From: Actinomycetota bacterium
GTDB lineage: Bacteria; Actinomycetota; Acidimicrobiia; Acidimicrobiales; JAJPHE01
Assembly: GCA_027315345.1 (NCBI GenBank)
Contig: DAHUYE010000043.1
Span: forward strand, 1-64,000
Length of the DNA: 64,000 nt
Direction: 5' to 3'
In this document: positions 32,951-42,681 of the stretch, piece after piece
Numbering within the stretch: position 1 is the first letter of the stretch
How the letters are laid out: each line of letters begins with the position of its first letter
Program-made: the position numbers and the translations under genes
The notes under the pieces: model-generated
What the model was told of the DNA's origin: nothing
Databases searched by the model: none
The model's input: only the letters and a program-made list of their open reading frames with translations

Positions 32951-33196
32951 CTACTCGACGTAGGTGTCCACCCGGCGGGTGGCGGGGCCGTTGTCGATGA
33001 CGGTGGTGTCACCGCCGCGCACTCCCCCCCAACTCCCCACCCCGCTTATCAGCAGGGCGGCCAACAGGCCGATGGCCCCGACCGCCATGAGGATGTAGCC
33101 GATGGTCTGAAGGTCGACCCCCCGGGCCACGGCGTGAACCGCGAACGCCAACACGGCTCCCACTGCCAGCAGGAACACACTGATTCCGATTCCCAT
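32951..33196 (-). CDS. DUF6458 family small membrane protein
   Basis: An 81-aa protein with two membrane segments (GISVFLLAVGAVLAFAV and TIGYILMAVGAIGLLAALL) separated by the short loop VDLQ, then a polar tail with TTVID and TYVE. This is the actinobacterial DUF6458 pattern; function is unknown. ATG 33196 is preferred because AAGGAG lies 5 bp upstream; the track's GTG at 33202 would be too close to that site. Confidence 0.85.
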   Translation of the reverse strand: MGIGISVFLLAVGAVLAFAVHAVARGVDLQTIGYILMAVGAIGLLAALLISGVGSWGGVRGGDTTVIDNGPATRRVDTYVE

Positions 33197-33215
33197 GACC
33201 ACTCCTTGTCTTGTG

Positions 33216-33242
33216 GACCGCCGCAGCGGTCACTCCGGAGTG
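33216..33242. terminator. two adjacent palindromes after the P450 gene
   Basis: GACCGC-CGCA-GCGGTC is followed directly by the perfect 12-bp palindrome CACTCCGGAGTG, in the 74-bp gap between P450 and DUF6458. It could terminate P450 transcription or be an operator for DUF6458. Confidence 0.4.
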
Positions 33243-33270
33243 TTCCCGTACAGCCCGGGACCAAACTTCC

Positions 33271-34535
<1,265 letters not shown>

Positions 34536-34539
<4 letters not shown>

Positions 34540-35132
34540 TTCTCCCCCAGGGTGGATGCGGCGGATGCGGTGGATGCGGCGGATGCGGCGGTCAGGGACG
34601 GGAGCCCGTCCAGGCTCTCGACGTTGTTGTCCTCCCGGTAGGCGACCAGCCCCTCCGGGCCCTTCTGCTCGGCCCAGTGGTCCAGGTTGTCCCGGTGGCG
34701 CTCGAAGGTCATGAGAGGGACGGCGTAGCCGCAGGAGTCGGATACCCGCTCGGCTTCCACCACGATGACGGCCCGGGTCCCCGGATTGGGGCCGAACCGG
34801 CCGGCCACCTCCTCCCAGTCGGGTTCCTCCGGGGTGACCACCCGGCCCCGGCCGTGGACGCGGATGATGCGGGGTGGTCCCTCGAAGGCGCAGAACATGA
34901 CCACGATGCGCCCGTTCTCCCGCAGGTGGGCGATCGTCTCCGAGCCGCTGCCGGTCAGATCCCGGTAGGCGAGCCGCCGGGGCCCCAGGACGGCCAGGCT
35001 GCCGTTGTTCCCCTTGGGCGAGCAGTTGACGTGACCGGCGGCCCCGGCCGGGGCCGTAGCCACGAAGAAGACGGGCTGGGCCAGGATGAACTCACCCAGC
35101 CGCCCGTCCAGGGTGTCGTATTGGCGTCCCAC
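34536..35132 (-). CDS. pyridoxamine-5'-phosphate-oxidase-like (split-barrel flavin/F420-binding) protein
   Basis: A 198-aa split-barrel protein. GRLGEFILAQPVFFVATAP, GHVNCSPKGNN and the DLTGSGSETIAHLRENGRIVVMF block are the usual cofactor-binding elements of PPOX-family enzymes that use FMN or F420. I start at GTG 35132 (VGRQYDTLDG); the track's extra 39 residues are arginine-rich and unlikely. The C-terminus ends in an Ala/Ser repeat (AASAASTASAAST) encoded by 9-bp repeats of GCGGATGCG type. It overlaps the P450 start by 4 bp. Confidence 0.8.
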
Positions 35133-35273
35133 GGCCCCAGTGTCGCACCGGCGCCGGTCCCCGCGCTTCCGGGCGTGCACCGGGCCGAAGCGGGCCCCAC
35201 GGCGCCACATGGCCCCTTTGTCAGGGAGTTGATAGTCCGTTGGGACCATGACGATCTAGCGCCGACATCCCAT

Positions 35274-35304
35274 TTGTCAGATGAGTCTCGACTCCCTGTA
35301 CTTA
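35274..35304 (+). promoter_or_regulatory. weak candidate promoter for the subtilase gene
   Basis: TTGTCA and TGTACT (overlapping TACTTA) are 17 bp apart in an AT-richer patch, about 70 bp upstream of the ATG at 35372. The -10 match is poor. Confidence 0.25.
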
Positions 35305-35371
35305 CCCTGTCACTCTCAGTGGCAAGGAACGGGGCCACAGCACAGCTGGGCCCCCGGGCGAGGAGCAAAGA

Positions 35372-37153
35372 ATGAAGATACGGACGTCCCGTAAGGGCGT
35401 TTCCTGGGATATGAGGGACGCGGCGCATAGCTTGCGCCGACGCCTCCTGGCCGCGGGCACCGCCGGGGTCAGCCTGTTCGCCATGGCGGCCCCGGCGGCC
35501 ATGGCGAACACTCCCACCGCCGGTGAAGGGCCCCTTCAGTCCGTGCTGGTGGAATACGCGCCACCCGGTGCAACCATTGCCGCCGACGCCGCCGGGGTCG
35601 CCAGCACCCGGACCGACACGCTCGGCCTGCTCGGCTCGGTCCTGCCACCGGGCCTGGCCACGCAGACCTTCGACTCGACCGGGGCGGTGGCCGTGACCCT
35701 GCCCCAGGCCCTGATCGGTGTCCTGGAGGCCGACGGGGCGACGGTCAGCCCGGACACACACGGGAACCCGTTCCTGAGCACCACCTCGACGGCCACCTGC
35801 CCGTCGGCCACGACCTACTCCCCGCCGACGGGATACTTCCCGACCGACACCGGGGCCAACCAGCTGGCCGGCGCCGGTGACACCGGTCAGGGGACCACCG
35901 TGGCCATCCTGGACACCGGCATCGATGGCAGCCTGCCGGACTTTGCCGGGCGCCTGATCGGCGGCGCCGACCTGAGCGGGGGCAGCTCCCCCTTCACCGA
36001 CGGGTACGGACACGGGACCTTCGTGGCCGGCCTGGTGGCCGGCAACGGCGCCAGCTCGAACGGCCAGTACGTGGGCGAGGCTCCGGGGGCCAACCTGGTG
36101 TCGATCAAGGTGGCCGGCGCCAACGGCGCCACCAGCATCTCCACCATCATCCACGGGATCGACTGGGCGGTGAACCACCAGTCCCAGTACGGGATCAACG
36201 TCCTCAACCTGTCCCTGGGGGCCATGCCCACCGGGCCGACGGCCACCGAGCCGCTGGACCAGGCCGTCGAGTACGCCTGGAACGCGGGAATCACCGTGGT
36301 GGTGGCGGCGGGGAACTCCGGCCCGTTCAACGGGACCATCACCAGCCCCGGTGACGACCCGCTGGTCATAACCACCGGCGCCTTCGCCGACAACAACTCC
36401 CCGGCCCCGGCCAACTGGGCCGCCTGCCCGTTCTCCTCGGTGGGACCCACCGAGTACGACGGCTGGCTCAAGCCCGACCTGGTGGCCCCGGGCCGTTCGG
36501 TGGTCAGCCTGCTCGACCCGGGCTCGACCATCGCCACGGCCAACCCCCAGGCGGTGGTGGGCACGGCCAACTTCGTCGGGTCGGGCACGTCTTTCTCGGC
36601 GGCCATCACCTCCGGCGCCGCCGCCCTGGTGCTGTCGGCCAACCCGGGCATCAGCCCCAACGCCATCAAGGGCCGCCTGCTCGGCAACGCCATGCCGGGT
36701 GAGCTCGGCAACCCCTTCGTGGAGGGCCACGGCTTTCTCAACGCCTACGACGCAGCCACCGGGCCTCCGATGGTCTACCACCAAGGCCCGGCGGCCCTGG
36801 CCGAGGCCTCGTCCGTGCCGAGCAGCGTCAGCCTCAGCTCGGCCTGGGGCCCCTCGTCCTGGAACCCAGCCAACTGGACCGGCTCGGCCTGGGACGGCTC
36901 GGCCTGGGACGGCTCCTCGTGGACCGCCGGCCCTTGGAACGGCTCCTCCTGGACCGGCTCGGCCTGGGACGGCTCCTCCTGGACCGGCTCCAGTTGGACC
37001 GGCTCCTCCTGGACCGGCTCTTCCTGGACCGGCTCCAGTTGGACCGGCTCCTCCTGGACCGGCTCGGCCTGGGACGCCATGGCCTGGGACGGCTCGTCCT
37101 GGACCGGCTCGTCCTGGACCGGCTCGGCCTGGGACGGGGATCTCTGGGCGTGA
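35372..37153 (+). CDS. secreted subtilisin-like (S8) serine protease with tryptophan-rich repeat tail
   Basis: A 593-aa S8 protease. ATG 35372 follows GAGGAG. A signal peptide with basic n-region (LRRRLLAAG) ends near AMA/N. Residues of about 50-140 look like a propeptide. The catalytic triad is Asp in AILDTGIDG, His in GYGHGTFVAG and Ser in GTSFSAA, with oxyanion Asn in VVVAAGNSGP. The last 120 or so residues are tandem five-residue units of the form GS-S/A-W-T/D, carrying about 20 tryptophans. This tail may bind cell wall or polysaccharide, or self-associate. It is followed by a GGDEF-EAL gene on the same strand. Confidence 0.93.
   Translation: MKIRTSRKGVSWDMRDAAHSLRRRLLAAGTAGVSLFAMAAPAAMANTPTAGEGPLQSVLVEYAPPGATIAADAAGVASTRTDTLGLLGSVLPPGLATQTFDSTGAVAVTLPQALIGVLEADGATVSPDTHGNPFLSTTSTATCPSATTYSPPTGYFPTDTGANQLAGAGDTGQGTTVAILDTGIDGSLPDFAGRLIGGADLSGGSSPFTDGYGHGTFVAGLVAGNGASSNGQYVGEAPGANLVSIKVAGANGATSISTIIHGIDWAVNHQSQYGINVLNLSLGAMPTGPTATEPLDQAVEYAWNAGITVVVAAGNSGPFNGTITSPGDDPLVITTGAFADNNSPAPANWAACPFSSVGPTEYDGWLKPDLVAPGRSVVSLLDPGSTIATANPQAVVGTANFVGSGTSFSAAITSGAAALVLSANPGISPNAIKGRLLGNAMPGELGNPFVEGHGFLNAYDAATGPPMVYHQGPAALAEASSVPSSVSLSSAWGPSSWNPANWTGSAWDGSAWDGSSWTAGPWNGSSWTGSAWDGSSWTGSSWTGSSWTGSSWTGSSWTGSSWTGSAWDAMAWDGSSWTGSSWTGSAWDGDLWA
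36879..37140 (+). repeat. 15-bp-period tandem repeats encoding the GS[SA]W[TD] tail
   Basis: Units close to GGCTCCTCCTGGACC and GGCTCGGCCTGGGAC recur about 17 times. The reading frame is kept throughout, and variation is mostly in the Ser/Ala and Thr/Asp codons. This is a coding repeat, not a CRISPR array. Confidence 0.9.
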
Positions 37154-37227
37154 CACCCCCACCGGGGCGCAACGGGGCGCCCCGGGAAGCGGCGCAGAAG
37201 CTGCGCACTCAATATTCAGGCTCCTGA

Positions 37228-37268
37228 TGCCGATCTACCCGGACCCCCCTGGTTCGGGTAGGCCGGCA
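37228..37268 (+). terminator. long hairpin between subtilase and GGDEF-EAL genes
   Basis: TGCCG-AT-CTACCCG pairs with CGGGTAG-GC-CGGCA (7+5 bp around a 2-base mismatch). It lies 75 bp after the subtilase stop and 39 bp before the next start. It may terminate the subtilase transcript or fold in the leader of the cyclic-di-GMP gene. Confidence 0.5.
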
Positions 37269-37306
37269 TCGGGGGCAACACCGGATCGATCGGCAGACCA
37301 CGGACC

Positions 37307-40093
37307 ATGACCAAACCAGGGCTCACAATTTCGGCGCAGGCCAAGGTGATGGGTTTGTCCGGCACGCTCGCCGCCCTGGCCGGGGCCGCCCTGTGGCTCG
37401 CCATCCGATCCGCCGGAACGATTCACTCGCCCATCTCGATCCCGTGGTGGGGCTTTGCCCTGGGCTTCCTGGCCACCGAGGTCCTGGTCTTCCACGTCGA
37501 GATCCGCCAGGAGGCGCACTCCTTCAGCTTGAGCGAGTTGCCCCTGGTCATCGGCTTCTTCTTCGCCTCACCCTGGACGTTGATGGCCGGTCGCCTGCTC
37601 GCCCACCTCATCTACCGGTCGGTTGTCCGCCGACAGACGCCACTCAAGCTGGTCTTCAACCTGAGCTCCTTCGCGGCGGAGACAGGCGTGGCCCTGTTCG
37701 TGTTCCACGCCCTCAGCAACGGGGACCCTCCCACCGCCCCGCGCTCCTGCCTGGCCATCCTGGCGGCGGTACTGGTGGCCGACACCCTCAGCACGTTCTC
37801 GGTGACGGCCGCCATCCGATTGTACGGCGGGGACACTCGGATCGTCACGATCATGCTGACGGCGGCGGTGACGGCCGGGGCCAACTCCAGCCTCGCTGTT
37901 CTGGCCGCCATCGTCCTGTGGGACAGCCCCTGGGCCATCGTACTCTTCGGCATGGTTGCCACCGCCGTCGCCCTGGCCTACCGGGGCTACGCCGGACTGC
38001 GCCAGCGCTACTCGAGCCTGCAGCTGCTCTATGACTTCACCAAGATGGTCGTGGCCTCCGTCACGGCCGAGCAGGTCATGGACGAGGTCCTGACCGAGGC
38101 CCGAAAGCTGCTGCGGGCCGAGCGGGCCGAGGTCTTCCTGCTGGACGAGGAGACCGGTACCTGCCGTCACCGCATCCGCAGCGATGACGCCGTCTCGCCC
38201 GGTCCCCTCCAGCCCACCGACTCCCCGGTGGGGCTGGAGTCGACCTGGGTGTGGGAAGAGGCGGTGGACCACCGCCGTCCGGTGGTGGTGTCCCAGTCCG
38301 GGCGGGGCCACTCCAGCGGCCAGTTCCTGGATCTGGTAGAAGCCAAGGATGCCATCGTGGCACCGCTCCTAGCCGAGGGTCGGGTGGTGGGGGTCATTCT
38401 GGTGGCCAACCGGATGGGCACCGTGAGCAGCTTCGACCAGGACGACCTGCAGCTCTTCGCCACCCTGGCCAACCACGCCAGCGTCGCCTTCGAGAATGGC
38501 CGCTTGGTCGACCAACTGCGCCGAGAGGCGGACGAGCGGCGTCACGAGGCGCTGCACGACTCCCTCACCGGCCTGGCCAACCGCACCTTGTTCCTCCAGC
38601 GGGTCGGGGAGCTGGGCAGCACCCGGGCTCGGGGCGACCAGCGCATGGCCGCGGTCATGCTGATGGACCTGGACCGCTTCAAGGAGGTCAACGACACCCT
38701 CGGCCACCACAATGGGGACCTCCTCCTGCGGGAGGTGGCCAACCGGATCGTGGCCACCCTGCGCCATGAGGACACCGTGGCCCGGCTGGGCGGGGACGAG
38801 TTCGCCATCCTGCTTCCTCACCTCACCTCGGTGGACCAAGCCCTCTCCAGCGCCCAGCGCATTGTCGAGGCCCTGCAGCAGAGCTTCAGCCTGGACCAGC
38901 TCTCCGTCGACGTGGGCGCCAGCATCGGCATCGCCATCAGCCCCGCCGACGGAGACGACGCCGCCACCCTGCTGCAGCGGGCCGACGTGGCCATGTACGA
39001 GGCCAAGGGCGCCAGCCACCCGGTCATGCTCTACTCCCCGGAGCGGGACAACTACAGCCCCAAGCGCCTGACCATGGCCGCCGAGTTGCGCCAGGCCCTG
39101 GCCGACGGGGAAATCGTCGTCTACCACCAGCCCAAGGCCCGTCTGTCCGACGGCGTCCTCATCGGCACGGAGGCACTGGTCCGGTGGCGCCATCCCCAGA
39201 ACGGCCTGATCGGGCCGGACGAGTTCATCCCCGTGGCCGAACAGACCGGGCTCATCGAGCCGCTCACCTTCTACGTCCTCCAGTCGGCCCTGGAACAGTG
39301 CCGGCAGTGGAACAACGCCGGCCATGACGTCGGGGTGGCGGTCAACCTCTCCGTGCGCAGCCTGCTCGATCCCGATCTGTCGTCCCGGGTGGAGGCCCTC
39401 CTGGCCCAGACCGGAGTGGCCGGGTCACGCCTGACCCTGGAGATCACCGAGTCGGGCGTCATGGCCGATCCCACCCGGGCCATCGCCATGCTCGAGCGCC
39501 TGGCCGCCACCGGGGTCAAACTGTCGGTGGACGACTTCGGGACCGGATACTCATCGCTGTCCTATCTGCGCCGCCTGCCCGTCCACGAGGTCAAGGTGGA
39601 CCGCTCCTTCGTCTTCCGCATGGCCACCGATCCGAGCGACGCCACCATTGTCCAGTCCATCATCGAGCTGGGCCGCAACCTCGGCCTGCGCACGGTGGCC
39701 GAGGGGGTCGAGGACCAGATCTCCTGGGAGCTGCTGCGGGGCATGGGCTGCGACGTGGCCCAGGGCTATCTGCTCAGCAAGCCCGTACCGGCTCAGGCCA
39801 TCACCCGCTGGCTCGATGATGTGCGCCGGGCCTCCTTCACCTCCAGCGAAGCGGCTCCGGACCTGCCCGCCCCCACCGACGCCGGCCTGGTCCCTGCCAC
39901 CGTGCCCACCGGACTGACGGCCGCCGCCGGCCTGAGCAGCGCCGCCGCCGGCCTGAGGGCCGCCGCTGTGATGGCGGAAGCGGAAGCCGAAGCCGAAGAG
40001 CCGGGCTGTGACATCGTTCCCATCACCGGCCGGCGGCTGGTCCCGGCCAACGGGCCGAGCCTGCCCGGGGCGAACCGGGTCCTGCTCCGGTAG
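37307..40093 (+). CDS. membrane-bound GAF-GGDEF-EAL cyclic-di-GMP enzyme
   Basis: A 928-aa protein. About seven hydrophobic segments fill residues of about 12-225. A GAF-like domain follows (about 245-400: EVFLLDEETGTCRHRI, ILVANRMG), then GGDEF (LGGDEFAILLP, intact; about 415-575) and EAL (TEALVRWRHP, NLSVRSL, LEITESG, VDDFGTGYSS, VKVDRSF, VAEGVED; about 590-840). Both synthase and phosphodiesterase residues look complete, so it could make or break c-di-GMP. An Ala/Glu-rich tail of about 80 residues ends the protein. Its stop is 3 bp from the convergent LLM gene. Confidence 0.93.
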   Translation: MTKPGLTISAQAKVMGLSGTLAALAGAALWLAIRSAGTIHSPISIPWWGFALGFLATEVLVFHVEIRQEAHSFSLSELPLVIGFFFASPWTLMAGRLLAHLIYRSVVRRQTPLKLVFNLSSFAAETGVALFVFHALSNGDPPTAPRSCLAILAAVLVADTLSTFSVTAAIRLYGGDTRIVTIMLTAAVTAGANSSLAVLAAIVLWDSPWAIVLFGMVATAVALAYRGYAGLRQRYSSLQLLYDFTKMVVASVTAEQVMDEVLTEARKLLRAERAEVFLLDEETGTCRHRIRSDDAVSPGPLQPTDSPVGLESTWVWEEAVDHRRPVVVSQSGRGHSSGQFLDLVEAKDAIVAPLLAEGRVVGVILVANRMGTVSSFDQDDLQLFATLANHASVAFENGRLVDQLRREADERRHEALHDSLTGLANRTLFLQRVGELGSTRARGDQRMAAVMLMDLDRFKEVNDTLGHHNGDLLLREVANRIVATLRHEDTVARLGGDEFAILLPHLTSVDQALSSAQRIVEALQQSFSLDQLSVDVGASIGIAISPADGDDAATLLQRADVAMYEAKGASHPVMLYSPERDNYSPKRLTMAAELRQALADGEIVVYHQPKARLSDGVLIGTEALVRWRHPQNGLIGPDEFIPVAEQTGLIEPLTFYVLQSALEQCRQWNNAGHDVGVAVNLSVRSLLDPDLSSRVEALLAQTGVAGSRLTLEITESGVMADPTRAIAMLERLAATGVKLSVDDFGTGYSSLSYLRRLPVHEVKVDRSFVFRMATDPSDATIVQSIIELGRNLGLRTVAEGVEDQISWELLRGMGCDVAQGYLLSKPVPAQAITRWLDDVRRASFTSSEAAPDLPAPTDAGLVPATVPTGLTAAAGLSSAAAGLRAAAVMAEAEAEAEEPGCDIVPITGRRLVPANGPSLPGANRVLLR

Positions 40094-40096
40094 GAC

Positions 40097-41131
40097 TCAG
40101 CCGCCGGCATTGACTTCTCCGACCAGATCCATGAGCAGACCGAGGGTGTCCAGGCGTCCGCTCATGCCCTCCCCGGCCGGGTTGACCCGCAGGGTGGTGA
40201 CCCCGGCCTCGGCGTAGAGGACGAGACGCTCCTTCACCATGGCCGGGGTGCCGAGCAGGTTGGTGCGCCGGCCGATCTCGGTGGGAACGGCGGCGGCGGC
40301 CGCCTCCCGGTCCCCGGACAGCCACAGCCTCTGCACCTCGGCCGCCTCCTCGGCATAGCCCTGACGGGCGAAGGCGTCCTTGTAGAAGTTCTGGCTCGGT
40401 GAGCCCATGGCGCCGAAGGTGAAGGCGTAGCCGCGGGCATGGCGGGCGGCTGCCTCCTCCACATCGTCGGTGAACTCGACCGCCACCGGGACGGTCAGCT
40501 CGATGTCGGACAGGGAGCGGCCGGCCGATTCGGCCCCGGCCCGGATGGGGTCGAGGAACACCGGGGCGGTCTCGGGCATGAAGGAGGTGCCGATCCAACC
40601 GTCGGCCACCTCACCGGTCAAACGCAGGTTGGCCGGTCCCAGCGAGGCGATGAAGACGGGCACCGCCGCCGGCTGGGCACTGACCCGGATGGAGCGGCCG
40701 GGTCCATCCGGAAGCGGCAGCCGATACAACTCGCCCTGGTGGGCCACCCGCTCCCCGGCCACCACCTGACGGAGGATCTCGATGGTCTCCCGCGTGCGGG
40801 CCAGCGGACGCTCGAAGCGCACCCCGTGCCATCCCTCCATGACCTGGGGGCCGCTGGTGCCCAGGCCCAGGATGAAGCGGCCGGCGGAAAGGGCCTGCAT
40901 GGACAGGGCCGACATCCCGAGCAGGGCGGGACTGCGGGAGCCGAGCTGAACGATGGCGGTACCGAGGCGGATGCGGCTGGTGCGGGCGGCCAGGAAGGCC
41001 AGGGGGGTCAGGGCGTCGTAACCCCAGGCCTCCACGCTCCAGGCCGAGTCCACCCCCAGCCTCTCGGCTTCGACCACGAAATCGGCGGCACCGGCCCCCA
41101 GCCCGGCGGCCACGCCGATCTTCAAGCTCAC
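40097..41131 (-). CDS. LLM-class (probably F420-dependent) oxidoreductase
   Basis: A 344-aa luciferase-like monooxygenase family protein, a TIM barrel using F420 or FMN. Blocks LGVDSAWSVEAWGYDALTPLAFLAARTSRIRLGTAIV and GRFILGLGTSGPQVMEGWHG are typical of actinobacterial F420-dependent members. GTG 41131 overlaps the upstream SRPBCC stop by 4 bp (GTGA), so the track's longer frame is discarded. Substrate is unknown. Pairing with an SRPBCC ligand-binding protein suggests hydrophobic-molecule metabolism. Confidence 0.87.
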   Translation of the reverse strand: MSLKIGVAAGLGAGAADFVVEAERLGVDSAWSVEAWGYDALTPLAFLAARTSRIRLGTAIVQLGSRSPALLGMSALSMQALSAGRFILGLGTSGPQVMEGWHGVRFERPLARTRETIEILRQVVAGERVAHQGELYRLPLPDGPGRSIRVSAQPAAVPVFIASLGPANLRLTGEVADGWIGTSFMPETAPVFLDPIRAGAESAGRSLSDIELTVPVAVEFTDDVEEAAARHARGYAFTFGAMGSPSQNFYKDAFARQGYAEEAAEVQRLWLSGDREAAAAAVPTEIGRRTNLLGTPAMVKERLVLYAEAGVTTLRVNPAGEGMSGRLDTLGLLMDLVGEVNAGG

Positions 41132-41640
41132 GGGGCCGCCCCCTCGGCCAGGGCCTTGATGCCCTCCAGGGTCGCCCTCATGTTGCGTTCGTGTTCGGCC
41201 AGCCGGCTGGCCACGATCCGCTCTTCGAGTTCCGGCCTGCGCTCGATGGCGGCGGTCAGTCCCGACGGTCCCGGGCCCATGACCGCCCGCTGGCGGACGA
41301 TGACCGCCCCGGAAGCAGCCCCGGCCGGCTCGATCTCGAAGCACCAGGTGGCGGCGGGGTTGTCGGCGTCCTCCACCGCCCAGGCGAAGCGCCGGCCCGG
41401 ATCACAGGCCACCACGATCGAGGTGGTGTGCCATTCCCCGATGGCGGGGTGGTGGTTGTGCCCGAGGATGCGGGCCCCTAGGGCGGGGCCGGGGGCCTCG
41501 GGGTCCCAGCGCCCCTCCTGGAACTCCTGGCTGAACCGGGCCGGCAGGGCCGGATCGCTCACCAGGCCCCAGACCACCGCCACCGGAGCGGCCACCTCTA
41601 TCTCCACTTCGACCGTGGGTTGATCGGCCATACGGGTCAT
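41128..41640 (-). CDS. SRPBCC (START-like) family protein
   Basis: A 170-aa protein with the helix-grip pattern: N-terminal strand VEVEIEVAAPVAVVWGLVSDP, middle GEWHTTSIVVACDPGRRFAWAVE, and a long C-terminal helix with ERNMRATLEGIKALAE. Members bind hydrophobic ligands or act as cyclases/aromatases. ATG 41640 is preceded by AGGAGG. It is cotranslated with the LLM oxidoreductase. Confidence 0.82.
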   Translation of the reverse strand: MTRMADQPTVEVEIEVAAPVAVVWGLVSDPALPARFSQEFQEGRWDPEAPGPALGARILGHNHHPAIGEWHTTSIVVACDPGRRFAWAVEDADNPAATWCFEIEPAGAASGAVIVRQRAVMGPGPSGLTAAIERRPELEERIVASRLAEHERNMRATLEGIKALAEGAAP

Positions 41641-41799
41641 GGTTCCTCCTCCCGCACCGTAGGACCTCATTCAAGAGGAACGGCCCGGCTCCCGGGGCGA
41701 CCGTGGGATGTCCGCGTGCATGACCGGCGGCCGATTTGGGAAAACCTGGGCGGAGAGTGCGGACCGTCCGTAACTCTGAGCGAGGAGGAAGAGGCGTCC

Positions 41800-42615
41800 A
41801 TGGCCGCCGATCTGAGCGAGGATTTCGAAGAGCAGGTCGAACGACTCCACGCCGAGATTGAGCTTCTCCGGGACCTGAGCGAGGTCACCCGGCTGGTGAG
41901 CGAACCCGACCCCGCCCGGGGCATCCTGGAGCGGATCTGCGCCCTGGCCGGAACCTCCCTGCCCGGCTGTGAGGTGGGCATGTCCCTGGGGGGTCAGGTC
42001 CGGGACCTCGAGTCCGGAGCCTCCTCCAGCGAGCGGGCCGAGCGGCTCGACCGGGCCCAGCGGGCCGCGGGGGAGGGCCCCTGCCTTTCCGCTCTGGCCG
42101 ATCAGACCCCCCATGAGGCCGTCGGGGGCGAACTCACCGAGCGCTGGCCGGCCTTCGGGCCGGTGGCGACCGCCGACGGGGTCGAGGCCGTCCTGGCCGT
42201 CCCCTTTCTGGTCGAGGGCCGCTCCCGGGGCGCCCTCAACGTCTACGCCATGGACGCCGCCCGGCTCGATGACCGGGCCCGCCGGCTGACCTCATTGCTG
42301 GCCGAGCCGGCCGCCGCCGCCCTGGCCAACGCCCAGCTGTACCACCGCAGCGCCGAGCTGGCCCGGAACCTCTCCATCGCCATGGAGTCGCGCGGTGTCA
42401 TCGAGCAGGCCAAGGGGATCATCATGTTCCGGAGGCGCTGCAGCGAGGACGACGCCTTCGCCCGCCTGCGCCAGGTGTCCCAGGACCACAACATCAAAGT
42501 CCGCGATCTGGCCCAGCAGGTGGTCAGCCACGCCGCCGCCTTCCCGGCCGAGGGAACGGCGCCCCCGGCCCCGCTGGCCGAACTGCTCCGCCCGGCCGAG
42601 GACGCCATGGACTGA
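41800..42615 (+). CDS. GAF-ANTAR transcription antiterminator
   Basis: A 271-aa cytosolic regulator. Residues 5-35 form a short coiled coil, followed by a GAF sensor domain (about 35-195) and a C-terminal ANTAR RNA-binding domain (AMESRGVIEQAKGIIMFRRRCSEDDAFARLRQ). ANTAR proteins bind paired hairpins in nascent RNA and prevent termination. The usual Ala/Tyr-rich pattern and the third helix (KVRDLAQQVVSHA) are present. ATG 41800 sits behind GAGGAGGAAGAGG; the track's earlier start is antisense to the SRPBCC gene. The signal sensed is unknown. Confidence 0.9.
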   Translation: MAADLSEDFEEQVERLHAEIELLRDLSEVTRLVSEPDPARGILERICALAGTSLPGCEVGMSLGGQVRDLESGASSSERAERLDRAQRAAGEGPCLSALADQTPHEAVGGELTERWPAFGPVATADGVEAVLAVPFLVEGRSRGALNVYAMDAARLDDRARRLTSLLAEPAAAALANAQLYHRSAELARNLSIAMESRGVIEQAKGIIMFRRRCSEDDAFARLRQVSQDHNIKVRDLAQQVVSHAAAFPAEGTAPPAPLAELLRPAEDAMD

Positions 42616-42648
42616 CCGCCTCTGGGTGGCGGGCGGTCCACGGGCAGG

Positions 42649-42678
42649 CCGCCGGCCGCGGGAGAGCGCGGCCGGCGG
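42649..42678. terminator. 12-bp perfect hairpin between convergent genes
   Basis: CCGCCGGCCGCG, loop GGAGAG, then CGCGGCCGGCGG lie between the GAF-ANTAR stop and the NlpC/P60 stop. This is a strong GC hairpin without a U-tract, suited to bidirectional termination. Confidence 0.6.
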
Positions 42679-42681
42679 AGC

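Noticed and set aside
36879-37140. CRISPR-like regular repeats
   Set aside because: The period is 15 bp without spacers, and the reading frame is preserved as coding repeats of the subtilase.
34955-37162. 735-aa minus-strand ORF with PGRAGPG repeats
   Set aside because: It is the antisense shadow of the subtilase and its repeat tail; the plus frame has the catalytic triad.
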